A stretch of 64,000 nt of DNA from NCBI RefSeq assembly GCF_023343835.1, contig NC_064437.1, positions 53,518,972 through 53,582,971 of the forward strand. The letters run 5' to 3'. The notes beneath the pieces are model-generated. The model was not told the DNA's origin and searched no databases. It was given only the letters and a program-made list of their open reading frames with translations. The DNA comes from Lagopus muta (lineage: Eukaryota > Chordata > Aves > Galliformes > Phasianidae). Position numbers and translations under genes: made by a program. Positions 1 through 11,902 of the stretch are shown piece by piece (positions within the stretch are counted from its first letter, which is position 1; each line of letters opens with the position of its first letter).

Positions 1-1600
1 GCTGCAAACACTGGAGGATTAGTTTCCATTTTATTTATCAGCCAGCGTAAGTGCTGGGCAGAGGCAGGGAAATGCTCTTCTTCAACCTGAATTGGGGTGA
101 GGAGGGGTCACCGTGCAGAGGGTACAAGAGATGCTGCTGTTGCCAGGGTTTGGGACAGGCTGGGGACAGAGGTCCTGCTCGCAGGTGGCCGCAGCACTTG
201 AGTCTCTATAGCTTGGCTGCTCCGCGCCTTAGTTTCCCCGCGGCCAAGCGAGGGAGCTGCATCGGGTGCTCAGCTCCGCGTCCCGCGGTGGCTCCGCCGG
301 GAGGTGGCACTGTTCGGCGGTGGATGGGGACAGCACTGCGGTCCCCCGAGTCCGGGGAAGGACGGCGGCAGCTGCTGGGAGGACTGCAGCTCCCGCTCCC
401 CGTGGTTCGGTGGCTGCTCAGGATGCGTGCGCCTGAACAAGCCGCTAGCAGCACCAGGACGCGAGGGTGGGACGAGCACTGAGAGTGTCCATTAGGGCAG
501 TGGGACACCCTCGTGTCACCCCTGGGCAGTCACCACCCTGGTCCTGGAGCGTCCTGTGGATCAGAATGTGCCGTCGTGCAAGAGGCTGTGGAAAAACCCA
601 GCAGCAGGGGTTGCATGCACTGTGGATTTGGGCTCAAGAAACCACAGATCTGTGGCAGAAAGCAACTGATTCCAGAGCTTGATCTGTGAGTGCACAACCA
701 GAGCAGCCAAAACATTTGGGGTGACAAAGAAGCACCAACCTTGCATGTACCCTACAGGGCTTTGGGTTTGGTGGAGGTTTGACTGCTCCTTCAGTGCACA
801 TCCCTGGGTGACAGCAGGATGGGACCCTTTCCTTTGTCCCCAGCCCTGCAATAGCCTTTGGTATCATGGAGTGCCCTGGGCAGACAGGAGGTGCTGGGGA
901 ATGTGCACCTGGTGGCCATATTAGTGAGGCTCCCCAGATTCCCAGAACACTCTACGTGTCCGGAGCTGAGCATTATCCTCATGCATCCCCTCAAGGAGGC
1001 ACCCGTGCAGAGCTGACCAAACATTTCAGAGGCAACAAATAACCTCAATTATGCTCTGTGGCAGTGACCGATTCCAGGCACATAGCGATATCAGCTCCTT
1101 TAATTTTTAAGTGGCACAGGGGACACCAACCCCACTGCCTTGCAGGGAGTGGAGACCCGGATTTGCAGCTGCTGCCCTATGGATGGGCTCCAGCCCCTCA
1201 GTCCCCACCAGCCTGGTGACGCAGTGGCACAGGCAGGGCTGGCACAGGAGCATGGCTAGGGGCCAGCAAAGGGCCAGGTGGCTCCGAGCCATGGGATGCT
1301 CTCAGGTTTCCCTACTGCAGCCACAGCCACAGCATGGCCCAGTTCCACAAACACTTGGTGTACAGAACAGGGAGGGGATTAGCAGTGGGGGAAAACGGCT
1401 CAGGCAGCAGCAGAAGCAGCACAGGAGCCAGGGCTGTCCCAGTTCCACGGAATTCACCATCATGGAAAGAGCCCAGGAGACACCGCAGAGGTGCAGGGAC
1501 CTGGTGGGGTTGGGGAGGCATTACTGCTGGCTGCAGCATGGGTAGGGGCCAGCCCAGCCTTACTGGCTGAAGGAATTTCAGGCCGCTGCCAACTTCAGAC
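1..1600. other. Left flank, no gene recognised
   Basis: No exon of a known family could be read on either strand. Several open frames exist because the DNA is GC-rich, but none has convincing protein character. A minus-strand AATAAA-type signal is present around 30-35, which could be the end of an unknown minus-strand transcript. By human synteny the next gene to the left should be TLX1, transcribed away from this window, so this stretch is probably KAZALD1-TLX1 intergenic DNA. That placement is inference. Confidence 0.4.
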
Positions 1601-1608
1601 AAACCCCT

Positions 1609-1614
1609 TTTATT
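1609..1614 (-). terminator. Candidate poly(A) signal of KAZALD1
   Basis: TTTATT on the plus strand reads AATAAA on the minus strand, 718 bases beyond the KAZALD1 stop. It is the first canonical signal seen downstream of that gene. Use of this site is inferred only from position. Confidence 0.35.
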
Positions 1615-1662
1615 TGCTCGCTCAGGTTTTGATGCTGTAATTGCATCGTCTGAGCCAGCTCT

Positions 1663-1704
1663 CAAGAGAAAGAGGAAGGAAAGAAAGAAGAAAGGGAAGG
1701 AGAG
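1663..1704. repeat. Purine-rich (GA/AAG) low-complexity tract
   Basis: About 40 bases consist almost entirely of A and G on the plus strand, with irregular GAA and GGA units. It is a simple-sequence tract, with no sign of function. Confidence 0.7.
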
Positions 1705-2020
1705 CAGCCAACCTGGAGGGACCCCATGGGACGATCCCTGTTGGTTGCTCAGAGCATTGCGTGTACACTTGGCTCATCACTCACTGAGATGTCAGCATAG
1801 AGAGCTGCTTGGGAGAAGAAGCATAAAGCCGATCCAAAAAGGCCAAAGCATTTGTGGCCACGTGGGCTTTCAGGACAACATTGTCGAGGGGTGAAACCAC
1901 AAATGTCAGGTTGCCTCAAATCACTACTTTTCTGGTTAAGAACAAGATGGGAAAGAAGGGCGTTTTGGCAGCAAGCTCCTGGGTGTCCCTGCCTGAGGGT
2001 GACACACAAGCCACACTGTC

Positions 2021-2215
2021 ATCTGGAACAGGCTGCCCAGAGAGGTTGTGGATGCCCCGTCCCTGGAGGTGTTCAAGGCCAGAATGGATGGGGCCCTGTG
2101 CAACCTGGTCTAGTATTAAATGGGGAGGTGGTCCTGCCTGTGGCAGAGGGGTTGGAGATTCATGATCCTTGAGGTCCCTTCCAATCCAGGCCATTCTCTG
2201 ATTCTCTGTCTCCAG
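2021..2215 (+). mobile_element. CR1 LINE 3' fragment
   Basis: The stretch carries recognisable CR1 3' end wording: a 'ctggaacaggctgcccag' block, 'ggaggtgttcaaggccag', then 'ccttccaatccaggccattctctgattct'. It is 5'-truncated like most avian CR1 copies and lies on the plus strand. It starts near the middle of the inferred KAZALD1 3' UTR, antisense to that gene. Divergence from the usual CR1 wording suggests a moderately old copy. Confidence 0.85.
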
Positions 2216-2331
2216 CCCAAAACAGAGGTGTTCAGAGAGTTGTTCAGGGCTGGGGTGTGTGCTCTGGATCCATCCCTGACCCCAAAGCACCATGGGGCGA
2301 GTGCTGCTCAGTGCCAAGCTCCGCAGCTGGG

Positions 2332-4454
2332 CTAGTAGTACTCCTCCTCGCTGTCCACGTAGTCCTCAGGCACGGCACGGGGTTCCGGCAAGGACAAGCC
2401 CGTCAGGTTGAGCTGGTCTGAAACAGCAGCACGGGGACTCTGTGACACTGCCACCCTTGAAAGCCAGTGCCCTGCCCAAAGGTCCCCTCCCTCTGCTCAC
2501 CCGGAGTGAGGACGGTCAGGCTGGCCACTGCCATCACAGCCCCGACCCTGTTCTTGGCGAAGCAGCGGTACGTGCCCTCATCTGTCACCCGCACGCCCTG
2601 GATCTGCAGCCAGCCAGTCACCTCGTACTTCTGGGGGCCACCTCTGAACTGCAAAGGGAGAGACAGCAGTGAGCCCCAGGGTGAGGGACCCCCCCTTGGG
2701 ATGACCCTTTGGGGTTGTGAGGAGTGGGATGCGGAGAATCTCTCTTTACCCTATTAAGCACTGCTCTGGGGTGGGAGCCAGCCCTAAGCTCCCTGGCGCC
2801 AACCGTGCTATGTCCTGTTTGTCCCCAGCAAGAAACAGCTTCCTCCGGCCCCAGCTGTGCTGCAGCTGTGTTTGCAGGCAGCTATTTCAGTGCAGTGGCC
2901 AGGGATGGAGGATGCCTCCATCCACACCCTATAATAGCTGGGTATGACCCAAGAGAGCTATATTTGGGGCTGGCCACAGGCAGAATGCATGCATGGTAAG
3001 CAGAGATGAACCAGGCTGATCCCCCTGTGCAGTCCCATGTATACAAGTTCAGCAATGACCAGATATGTTTTTACATCTCGGTCACCATCCCCTGTGCCAG
3101 CCGCTCACCTGGACAGAGATGTGGGGGTCATCTCCTGGCAGCAGCATCTCTGTGCCATCCTTCCTCCACTCAATGGACGCCATGGGGTAGGCAAAGACCT
3201 CGCAGCCAAAGATGACGTCCTGGCCAGTGACATTCCACACATCATAAGGAGGGGAGGTGATTTGAGGCTCTGGGAATAGAAGATGGGGAGGAGACAGGGA
3301 AGAATACTGGGCTGAGGGTATCAGGCTCTGGTAGTGATGCCAGGACCCTTCCCATTCCCCTCTCCTCATGCATACTTGCAGAAGGTCACCCCCCAGCTCC
3401 CCAGTGACCCATGGAGGGCTCCAACTCCTCCCAGCCTCACTTCCCCCACCTGAACAAGGATCTCCCCTGTGATGCAGCCTTCAGGTCTCCTGTCCTGGCC
3501 ACAAATCTCTCCTCTCCCTGTGCCTGTCCCAGCTCTTATTGGCAGCCAAGAGGGAAAAAGCTCAAAGATACCACAAGATACAGAAAACAAAGTCAACCCC
3601 AATCCCCTCCTTGAGCTGCAGTGAGTGGTGTCAGAGGGTTGTCCCAAGCCCCATAGTCACACACATGGCTTCAAACAGGAGATGGAAGCAGTGCAGCCCC
3701 CTGACCTGGCCCAGCTTTCCATGAAGGAGCCACGTTCCTGGGGCGTTCCTTGGCCCCAGCCACACTCCATGCACGCTGCAGCCAAAAGCTCGCTAACGAC
3801 GCCTGGCTCTGCCCCAGCCGGCAGTGCTCACTGCCTCCCATAAATCCCGAGCCGACTTGGCACAGCCTCCCCCTGCACCAGACCCACTGCAGAGGGGCCT
3901 CTGGTTGAAATATCGAAGCCAACCTCCCATCCTTGCGCTCCCTCTCCTCACGCACTACCTGCCTCGCAGGGACCCTCATGGACCACGGTGAGGTTGGCAT
4001 CGGGGTGGGCACGGGCAGACTCGAGGAAGCGGCAGATCTGGGGGTAGGTGCGGCCGTCGGAGCCGCACAGCGCCTGGTGCGAGAGGCAGGCACACTGGGG
4101 CTCAGGCACCTCGCCACGCTGCAGGTCTCCAGCCTCCAGCTGGCATTCCAGGTGCTCCCCGCATTTGCCATAGAAGTGGTTGGTGTTGTCCAGGTCGCAG
4201 ATCTGTCCCTCCAGGTTGGCGCACTCCCAGCAGCAGTCACAGGCGTCCCGCACCGTGCCGGCCAGGCAGCCGCGCGGCACCGGGCACTCCTCTGGCCGGC
4301 ACTCGGCACAGCCCTCACCCTCCTCCAGCAGCCGCTGCCAGCCCCGCTGCAGGTACTCAGCGCTGCTGGGGAAAGCTCGGCCGGGTTGGAGGCAAGCCCA
4401 GTGCAGGGTGAGCAGGGAGAGCAGCAGGCAGGAGGAGCTCAGCACCTCAGGCAT
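2332..4454 (-). CDS. KAZALD1: KAZALD1, secreted IGFBP-Kazal-Ig protein
   Basis: Four coding exons were read on the minus strand: 4454-3959, 3269-3109, 2648-2501 and 2417-2332. The splice phases (1, 0, 1) agree and give 296 residues, close to the roughly 304 of the human protein. Residues 1-27 form a signal peptide. Residues 49-119 are a cysteine-rich IGFBP-like module containing DACDCCWEC. Residues 121-163 are a Kazal module (CGSDGRTYPQIC) with an N-glycosylation site at NLT 154-156. An I-type immunoglobulin domain begins near 167, and the tail is acidic and tyrosine-rich (SEEEYY). The family is secreted and linked to bone formation and regeneration. The Kazal module has not been shown to inhibit a protease. 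The start is the first ATG before the hydrophobic leader. Neighbour SFXN3 matches human synteny. Confidence 0.93.
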
Positions 4455-4539
4455 CCTCGTGGCCGCTCCCAGAGCCCGGTTCCAGCATCACTCGGGTGGA
4501 GATTTGGATGGGTCAGAGCCAAGCGGCCATCGCGATCTG

Positions 4540-5900
4540 CAAGGAAGAGAACATGTGATAGCAGCACTGTGTGATGTGCCACATCTCGGGATCCTCCACC
4601 TCCTACCATGCTACAAAAGCAGCTCCCACCCCCAAAATGTGCTGCTGTGCAACCCCTTCATCCGCTTCCCTGATTGGATGCTGACCCATACCCACAGGCT
4701 TCAGCCTTCTCCCCCAGCAGGTAGAACACAGCCTGTTGTAATCCCACTTGAGGGGCTGCCTCATATTCTCCTGACTGCTTTGTGCTCTGCTCCTCTCAGG
4801 GAGCAGCTCTGGAGTCAGGCACCCCTCTCCTTTTCTCACCTCTCCTCAAAAGTCATGAGGATTTTTCCCTCCATCACTGCCCAGAGAAGCAGACGAAGGG
4901 CTCTTTCCATGCAGAAGGCAGCCAGCCCAGGGGAACGGAGCCAGAAGGATGCTCCCCGTCATGCCTGGCTTTTGTCCTCCTCTCCCTGCTCTGAGCCCCA
5001 CATCTAGCCACACCAGGAAAACTGCAAATTCCACAGTTATCACACTGGTGGCTGAGCACCAGGGAACTCGGTGCACAAGTGAGAACAACGGGGTTCTCAC
5101 CCCCCAGCCTATGTTAACCGCTCTCCTGCAGCAAGCAGAGAGGCCAATCTGCCCTCAGGCATCCCATCTCTGCTGGGGAGGATGTGCAGGTCCATCTGAG
5201 CTGTGCCCTCCCCCAGCCCCCAGCTTTCACCTCCTGTGCTGGAGGGGCAGAGTGAAGTTACAGCCATCTGCCCTGCAGCAAGTGGAGGCAGAGAGGTAAA
5301 ATCCAGCATGGAGAGACGCACCTGACCCCCTTCTGGGAGCCCCTACTCCCCTGGCGGGGCTTCAGCCCCCTGGTAGCCCCACAGGAGCCAGACTAAGGCA
5401 GCCCAAAGTAAGCCTGACAGGGATTTGTTACCCCCCCGGATTACAAAAGGGAGAGCAGAGTTCTGCCCCATTAACCGGAGACCCCCCGGCAGCGGGGGAA
5501 AAGGGGCGGGGGGGGGGGGGGGGGGGGTCCTGCTTGCCCTCCCTCCCTGTCCCCGGACTGCAGGGAGGAAAGCTCCAACCCCAGGAAAAGGGGCCAGGAA
5601 AGGGGCGGACGATACAACGCTACCCTGAATCTCTATGAGGGTTGTCCCGGGGTGAGGGTCCCGCTTGCGACAGCACTTACCGGAACGCTGTGCGGGCGCC
5701 ACCGACGGCTGCGATGCACAATGGCTTTGGCAGCCGCGCGGCGCGGGGCTCCGCTGCCACCGGCCGTGATGTCAGCGCCACGCCAGTCCCCACGCCCCCC
5801 GCGGGCCCCGGCCCAGCTCCGGACGGGCCCTGCGCGGGCGGCCACCCCTTCCCTGCCGGGCCGGGATCTTCCATCCGTCAGCAACACGCAGCTTCCAGAG
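4540..5900 (-). promoter_or_regulatory. KAZALD1 5' UTR exon, first intron and CpG-island promoter
   Basis: A strong minus-strand donor (CAGCGTTCCG followed by GTAAGTGC) lies with its last exon base at 5681. A matching acceptor (CTTGCAG) lies near 4540, just upstream of the coding start. This implies a noncoding first exon in the GC- and CpG-rich block at about 5681-5880 and a 5' UTR intron of about 1.1 kb. The transcription start itself cannot be read. Confidence 0.6.
5508..5527 (+). repeat. G20 homopolymer
   Basis: Twenty consecutive G residues on the plus strand, inside the inferred first intron of KAZALD1. Such runs can form G-quadruplexes and are also prone to length errors in assembly. 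Confidence 0.9.
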
Positions 5901-5991
5901 CCCCCGTGCCTCAGTTTCCCCAGTGGGATCTACGAAGGCACCCACCTCTGTCCTAGGCTGAGCATAAGCGCTGTGCTGGGGGAGCCTGCAG

Positions 5992-6013
5992 CCCCCCCCC
6001 CCCCCCCCCCCCC
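5992..6013. repeat. C22 homopolymer
   Basis: Twenty-two consecutive C residues on the plus strand, which is G22 on the KAZALD1 sense strand. It lies roughly 100-300 bases upstream of the inferred first exon. Its length in the assembly may be unreliable. Confidence 0.9.
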
Positions 6014-8180
6014 AACTCCCTGCAAAGAATTTGTGAGATTTGCTTCTGTGGCAAATCTGTAAAGCCAAAACCATCCCGGGACCCCTTGATGGATCTGGTT
6101 TCTTTCTCTGCACCGCAAAAATCTGCTTTTGCTTTCCAAAACTCTGCTGCAAATCCACTCTGGGCTCCGGAGCTTTCGTTCAGGCATGCTACAAATCTGG
6201 CCGAGGCTAAGGATGGAAAATGCACAAGGCTTTGTGCTGCCGAGGGGCTTCCTGCCGGTTCTGCTTCCCCTTTGGTGGCCCCCAGCCCCATGGCTGGGCT
6301 GGGAGCTGTGGGATTTGGGGCAGCTGAGGCTGGAGGAGCACTGCTGAGGCTGCTTTGGGAGCTGGGGGGGCTGAGGTACCACTTTGTGCGCCTCCAGGAG
6401 TATTTTGGAGAGGGAGAGCCGGGAGGAACTGTGCCCCTTAGTTGGGACATCCCTATGTCCAGTGCTGCCTTTGCCCAACCCAGCACCTGGAAACAGCTTA
6501 GCTCATCTCTGGGAAAAAGATGGAGCCCCAGCCTGGCAGGTAATTAAACATCCCGCTTAATGAGACTGTTGAATGTGCTAATAAATATCAGCAGCTCTGA
6601 ATTAGGGGGGTGGGAGATCTAACCTGTGCTTAATGAGGAGCTGTGCTCTGGTTCAGTCAGTGTACCTCATTGCATTGTGCATCTCAGGGCTGTGGGAAGG
6701 CTCCACCTGCTCTCATCACTATTACCCACAGCAATGGTCCCCTGCGATGCTCCTCAGCTGTGGCATCCCTCCTGGGTTCTAACATGTGCATCCATCACTA
6801 CTTCCATGCCCATCCCAGGTTGCCCCGGACATGCCCTGGGCTGATGTCCTGGCTGATCCCAACGGGCTGAGGCTGACAAGCAAAATCCCACCCTGGAAAA
6901 GAGGCCGTGGGCCAGATGACTCAACACTGTGTCAGTTCTGGCAGGGCGGAAGGCTGCGTGATGCCTGGGGCAAAGCACGTGTTAGCAGGGCTGCTGGCCC
7001 GCCGGATGGCTCTCAGAGCACGGAGGCTGATTCTAATCCTAACCTGAATCTCCTGTGATTCAGCTCAATACCCATCTCTGCTTCCTGCCACTCTGACCCT
7101 GGCTCCACGTGTGTCTCAGTGGAGTCCTGGCTGCATCCCACTGGACCCTGTTGGGGACGAGGCCCCACCCCATGTGCCAAGCAGGGCCCACACCACTAGG
7201 CTCAGGTTTCCCCACAGCAAATTCCTGCCCAGAACAAACCCGTCAGCAAATTCTTGGGGAAGCGGCTGCAGCTGTGTGCAGGAGGGATGCAGGTTTCCCA
7301 GGGGCCCCCAGCAGCACTGTCTGGGTGGTGAGGGACACTGTCACTGGGCACTCTGCAGTCCATCACCTCTGTGGGTCATCCAGTTCCTGGGGGCTGTAGG
7401 GACTGCCCTCTCCCCAAGCGTTCTGCTCAGCATCCTCCTGCCAGCTTTGACACCTTGGGGTCAGAAGCACGGTTCCCACCCCCCTGCCACATACCAGGCT
7501 CCCCCCTGACCCCAGGCACAGAGCAAGTAGGAGCTCAGCCAGGTTCTACAATGGGATGCAGCCCTATGAAGTTGGGGCGAGGGGGCCGTGCTCTGCAATC
7601 CCACCCCCATGAAAATAGCATTGCCCGTGACTGTTGCTTTTCCCAGCCTAGTGCTGGTGCTCTCCTTGCCACCCGTGTGTCCGCCACCCACGAGGTCATC
7701 TCCAGCACTTCCACCAAGGGCCATCTCTGGCTGGGATCTGGGGACCTGGACTGGGAACTCTGTCCCCATTTTGCTACAGGGTGCCCCATCCCATACGAGC
7801 TGCAGTCAGAGTGTTTGGGGGGTCCTTTGCATTTGCTGGCCTAAACACTTCCAGGGCCCTGGAGGCTGATGCTGTTCTTGAAGCTGTGGGGACAGGCTAT
7901 GGGGTCTCTGCTGCCACCTCCAGGGCGCTGCTGGCCTCGTCTGCGTCCCCTTGCCATCACAGCCTGACCCCTGTTCCTGCAAGGTACACGGCCCCCCCAC
8001 ACCTCTCTGCACCTCAAAGCACCCCCATCATGCGATCACCCTGGGGACACCCCTCCAAGGGTACAACGTCGTGCCCCCTGTAATAGGGATTCGGGGATGC
8101 AGCCGGGGAAGGTGACCCCCACCCGGCACCCCTTACCCCAGGGACGCTCTGTGGGGAGGGGGGAGCCTGCCAGCGGGCAG
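6014..8180. other. Intergenic stretch between KAZALD1 and SFXN3
   Basis: No coding exon was recognised. A short AT-rich island with TAATTAA, CTTAATGAG and AATAAATATC wording lies at 6540-6640, unlike the surrounding GC-rich DNA, and may be a small regulatory element. The rest shows no structure I can name. Confidence 0.4.
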
Positions 8181-8184
8181 CCCA

Positions 8185-8815
8185 TTTCCAGGCGTCATTA
8201 AAGAGCAATTAGCTGGAAATTAAGCTGAGAACAAGTATTGATTAGCTCATTAAGGCTGGGGGAGCGGGAGGGATTGCTGCCGCTCGCCCTCATTATGGGC
8301 AAGGTTAAAGCCTGTGGTTGGGCGGCTCATTAACAATGCCAGGGAGCAATCGATGCCTCCCCGACCCTGACAGCCCCAGCACTGCGACCTGTGGGATAGG
8401 ACCGTGTCACTAGGGTGGCAGCGGTGCCACCTGCAGCGTGTCACCATCCATAGCTCCACATCTGCTGCTCCCAGAGCAGCACGAGCTGTCCCTGCACAGG
8501 TTGGGGGGGTGGGGGAGAAGTGTCATCATTATTTTTGTTTTCTTTGCTCTGCCCTGGAAATATATTGTATTCTCAGCTAATCCCGTTCAATTACACCACA
8601 ATAAAACACATAATAAAAACGTAATTCATTTTTCCTGAGCGCTCTCTCTCTCCCCGCGTCTTGGCAAGCTATTAAAAATTTGTCTTCATTTTTCTGGCAA
8701 GAGCCTTGTACCTTTTCATCTTTAATTTATGAGAGCAGAACAGCAATTGACAAGCCCTTATTGCACGGCGAGGGGCTGCATTATTTATAAGCCGCCGATG
8801 GCTGGCTCGAGGGAG
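8185..8815. promoter_or_regulatory. Candidate conserved noncoding element cluster
   Basis: Two AT-rich blocks (8185-8350 and 8515-8815) stand out from GC-rich flanks. They are dense in homeodomain-type cores (repeated ATTAG, ATTAA, TAAT and AATTAG words), contain a CCATTTCC-like word, and have no open frame or repeat signature. This texture is typical of developmental enhancers in vertebrate regulatory blocks. TLX1 lies next door by synteny and is the likeliest target, with LBX1 and PAX2 further away. Conservation was not measured. Confidence 0.4.
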
Positions 8816-8997
8816 ATACGTGCAATATGCCGGGGCTGGGGGGAGTGGGGGCTGCTCCTGCATCCCTAATGGGTGCTGCGTGCTCTGTGCTGAGCATCCA
8901 TCCCATACTGTCTCCATGGCAGCCCCCAGCCCCTTTCCACGGCATGGGGAGCGGTAAGCAAGGGACTTCTCTCTGCTTTTGTATAAACAAACCTGCC

Positions 8998-9003
8998 TTT
9001 ATT
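8998..9003 (-). terminator. Candidate poly(A) signal of SFXN3
   Basis: On the minus strand the sequence reads AATAATAAAGGCAGG and is followed within 15 bases by a GTTTGTTT element, as expected of a real poly(A) site. It lies about 860 bases past the SFXN3 stop, which would give a 3' UTR of ordinary length. Confidence 0.5.
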
Positions 9004-9858
9004 ATTTGGTAGATACAGGTATGGAGTATGTATTACAAAAATAACCAGAGGAAACAGCGATGTGCTTAAAGCCATATGAGAAGGTCCATGGAGGAAGCCA
9101 TGCAGGAGCTGAGCCTTGAGCAAAGGCTGCATTAAAGGGAATAAAATGGGGACTGCTGAGATTAAAATGTGCCATTTGCTCCGGGGAAAGCCAGATTACA
9201 GCCCTGGATCAGCACAGAGCAGAGCGCACGGGGATCTGCGCACGCACACCCAGGCTGGAGCGGCCTCCTCCACTGCACTGTATATCTCATAGTGCTCAGC
9301 CCTGGCTTCTGGGGGGTTGTGTTCTCTGGATGCCATGCCCAAGGGTGGGAGCATCCATCTGAGGCTCTAGCCTGGGGGATGCCATGGGACACAGCCTGAA
9401 CACAGCCACATACACACTGGGTATGGGAAACACGCAGGATGGAGACGCCTGGTAGGACATGGGTCAGAGCTTGCAGGGACACCAGGAGCACAGCCACCCC
9501 ATGATATTGCCCAAGGTCCCTGCAATGTGCAGCACTGCAGGAGGATGGCAGCAGCACACGAGGCCCCTTTGTTCCTACCCTCATGAAGCACCGCATGCCC
9601 AGTGCCCAGCCCTGCTGCCACTAGCCTTGTGCCACCAGGGAAATATCCCCTCCTCCTGGCACCGGGCTGATGGCCCTCAGGACAGCCCCATGAAGGGACG
9701 GGAGAGCAGCAAAGCACAGCTCAGGGGAGGTGCTAGGATGGGAGCCCGCTGGGTTTGGGGGCTCAGCTATACCCAAGCACCCGGGGACAGGAGGCGGCCA
9801 CAGGGCAGCAGCTGCATCCTTGGGACGCTCTGAGCTCAGCGACACAGCGGCCCTGTGC

Positions 9859-11900
9859 TCACAGCCCCTTGTTGAAGTAGACAGTGTGCAGCTGTGGGTC
9901 CACCTCCCGGATCTGAGCTTGGACGCTGGGCTCCAGGCGGCTCACCTGCATCGAGCTGTCAAGAGACATGGAGCGTTGGGGGGGCATTTGCAAGCTTTTG
10001 GCTTGAAAGGAGCAAAAGCACCTCCAGAGAGCTGGGCAAAATGCCCATCCTTACCTCTTCTGTGGGAAGAGTGCGCAGCACAGCGGGGTTGCAAACACCA
10101 AGCTGCATGGAGAAGACAAGGAGAGCAGTGGGGGCAGCCAGGAGATGAGGAGGGGCCCTCCCAGCCCCAGACCTCAGTCCCCAGTGTGGGGCCAACAAGG
10201 ATGCTGAGGCATCATCTGTCCTACCAAGTGCAAACCTGTTCCTGGCACAGGGCATCACCCTCATCCCACCTCCCTGGGACGCACCCTGGGGTCACTTACC
10301 AGAGTCCAACCAGGCCAACCTGCAGGGGAGCGTTCAGGTACGGGTACCGCTGTAGGGGACAGTTTGGTGTCAGTGGGATAGGCAGGTGCTGTTCCCATGC
10401 AGGGTTCCAGCACAGTGCTAGTGGGCTATCCCTACGCCCACTCTCCTGCCCCTGTACCTTCAGGAAGGCTCTTTTCTCCAGCACATTCATGATCACCGGG
10501 GGAATGGCTGGGGCAAAAGAAAAGGAAATGAGCTCCATGGAACCTGACTCACATGGCCAGGGCTGGGGCTGCGCACTTACCCATGGCCGGGGCTGCCATC
10601 CCGATGCGGGACACCACCACCTGGAAGATGGCCTTCTGAGCAGCTGCCGTGGACTCACCCAGGCGGTTCCCATTCTCATCTGTGATGGGGATCCCCACTT
10701 TGAGCTCCCTGTAAGGACAGCAGGGATGAAGGGGGACAGAGGCACAACAAGCAGGGAGGTCGGTGTCCCTCCAGGTCCCCCACCCGTGCACTATGTGATA
10801 CGCTGGGGCTCTTGGCTGGACTCCATGTGTGCACCCAGGGATTAACTCACAGTTCTTGGGACAAAATCAGGAGCTGGTACCCCCAAACCAGCCTTTTGGT
10901 GTTTGGGGCCCCAAAAAGCTTCTGCAGAGCACAGGCACTGCTCCCCACAATGTCCCCATGTCTCCCCCTGCAGCTGGGCACCCACCTCTGTCTCATCAGC
11001 GGGATGTTGATGCAGTTGGCAGCAGCCACAGCCGCAAAAGGCACGTAGCGCCCGATGATGGCCGGCAGGTGCTGGGAGGGGAGCAGGGAGCAGGTCACTG
11101 AGAGGCTCTGGGGACACAGCTGGCTGTCCCCAAACACCTGGAACACCCTTACCTTGGTGAGGGACTTGAGCCCCAGCGCCGTAACAACCGCACCGCTGGT
11201 CGCGCTCACGTAGGCCGTCCCCAGCTGGCTGCAAAGGCAGGAGCTGACACCCACGTCCCAACACCCCACGGACAAATGTCCCACCATGCCGGGAAAACTC
11301 ACCTGGGGGTGATGGGGGCATCCCCGCTGCGGTTGGTGTAGTTAACGATGGCGTTGAAGGACTGATTGACCCACTGCCAAAACACCACAGCCGGCGTGGT
11401 CCTACAGGCACCGGCATCGTTGGGGGGCGTCCATGGCAGGGGGGGACACAGGCACCCGGGGGTGCTGGGGATGGGGAGGGGGCCAGTACCTATAGAATGT
11501 CAGCATGCAGCCGGTGATGGTCATGTTCATGGGCACCTGGGCCGACATGCGCCCGATGAGCAGCATCTTCTCGCCCGTGTCGGGGTGGAAGGCGGAATCA
11601 TAGATGTACTTGGCACGCCATAGCTCATCCTCGGTCAGCCCCGGGGGCACCGTGCCCGCCCTGTGGGATGTGCACAGCTGTGGCACAGATCCCACCACTG
11701 TCCCACGTGCGGGTGGGACCCCCCCGTGTCCCGTACCTGTAGGCCAGCACCAGGCGACGCGCCTCATCCAGGGCTGCCCCCGACAGCAGCAGGTTGCGGG
11801 GGTCGGTGACGGTGAAGAAGTGCTTGGCTCGGCCCTGGAACGTGCTCTGGTCCCAGCGGGGCTCACGGATGTCGATGGTGCTGGGCAGCGTGGGGGGCAT
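9859..11900 (-). CDS. SFXN3: SFXN3, mitochondrial sideroflexin 3
   Basis: Ten coding exons: 11900-11737, 11660-11490, 11401-11303, 11228-11153, 11071-10986, 10708-10581, 10507-10458, 10349-10300, 10102-10055 and 9955-9859. All phases agree and give 322 residues, the usual family length. Hallmarks are PRWDQSTF (14-21), [10 protein letters not shown] (27-36), the sideroflexin signature HPDTGEK (80-86), and further on [13 protein letters not shown] and a VYFNKGL C terminus. Sideroflexins are multi-pass inner-membrane proteins, and SFXN1/SFXN3 carry serine into mitochondria for one-carbon metabolism. SFXN3 is preferred over SFXN1 because of the KAZALD1 and PDZD7 neighbours. A short noncoding exon ending at 12091 precedes the coding start, joined to an acceptor just before 11903. 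Confidence 0.95.
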
Positions 11901-11902
11901 CC

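Noticed and set aside
51-482. Open frame at the left edge, considered as a TLX1-region exon
   Set aside because: No homeodomain or other family feature; overlapping frames on both strands point to composition.
3933-4574. A 213-codon plus-strand frame over KAZALD1 exon 1
   Set aside because: Mirror of the cysteine-rich exon. The minus-strand protein is clearly the real one.
4180-5007. A 275-codon plus-strand open frame opposite KAZALD1
   Set aside because: It is the antisense shadow of the first KAZALD1 coding exon, and the remainder has no protein character.
9730-10845. A 371-codon plus-strand frame over the SFXN3 3' exons
   Set aside because: Antisense to five well-supported SFXN3 exons and their introns. 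No domain.
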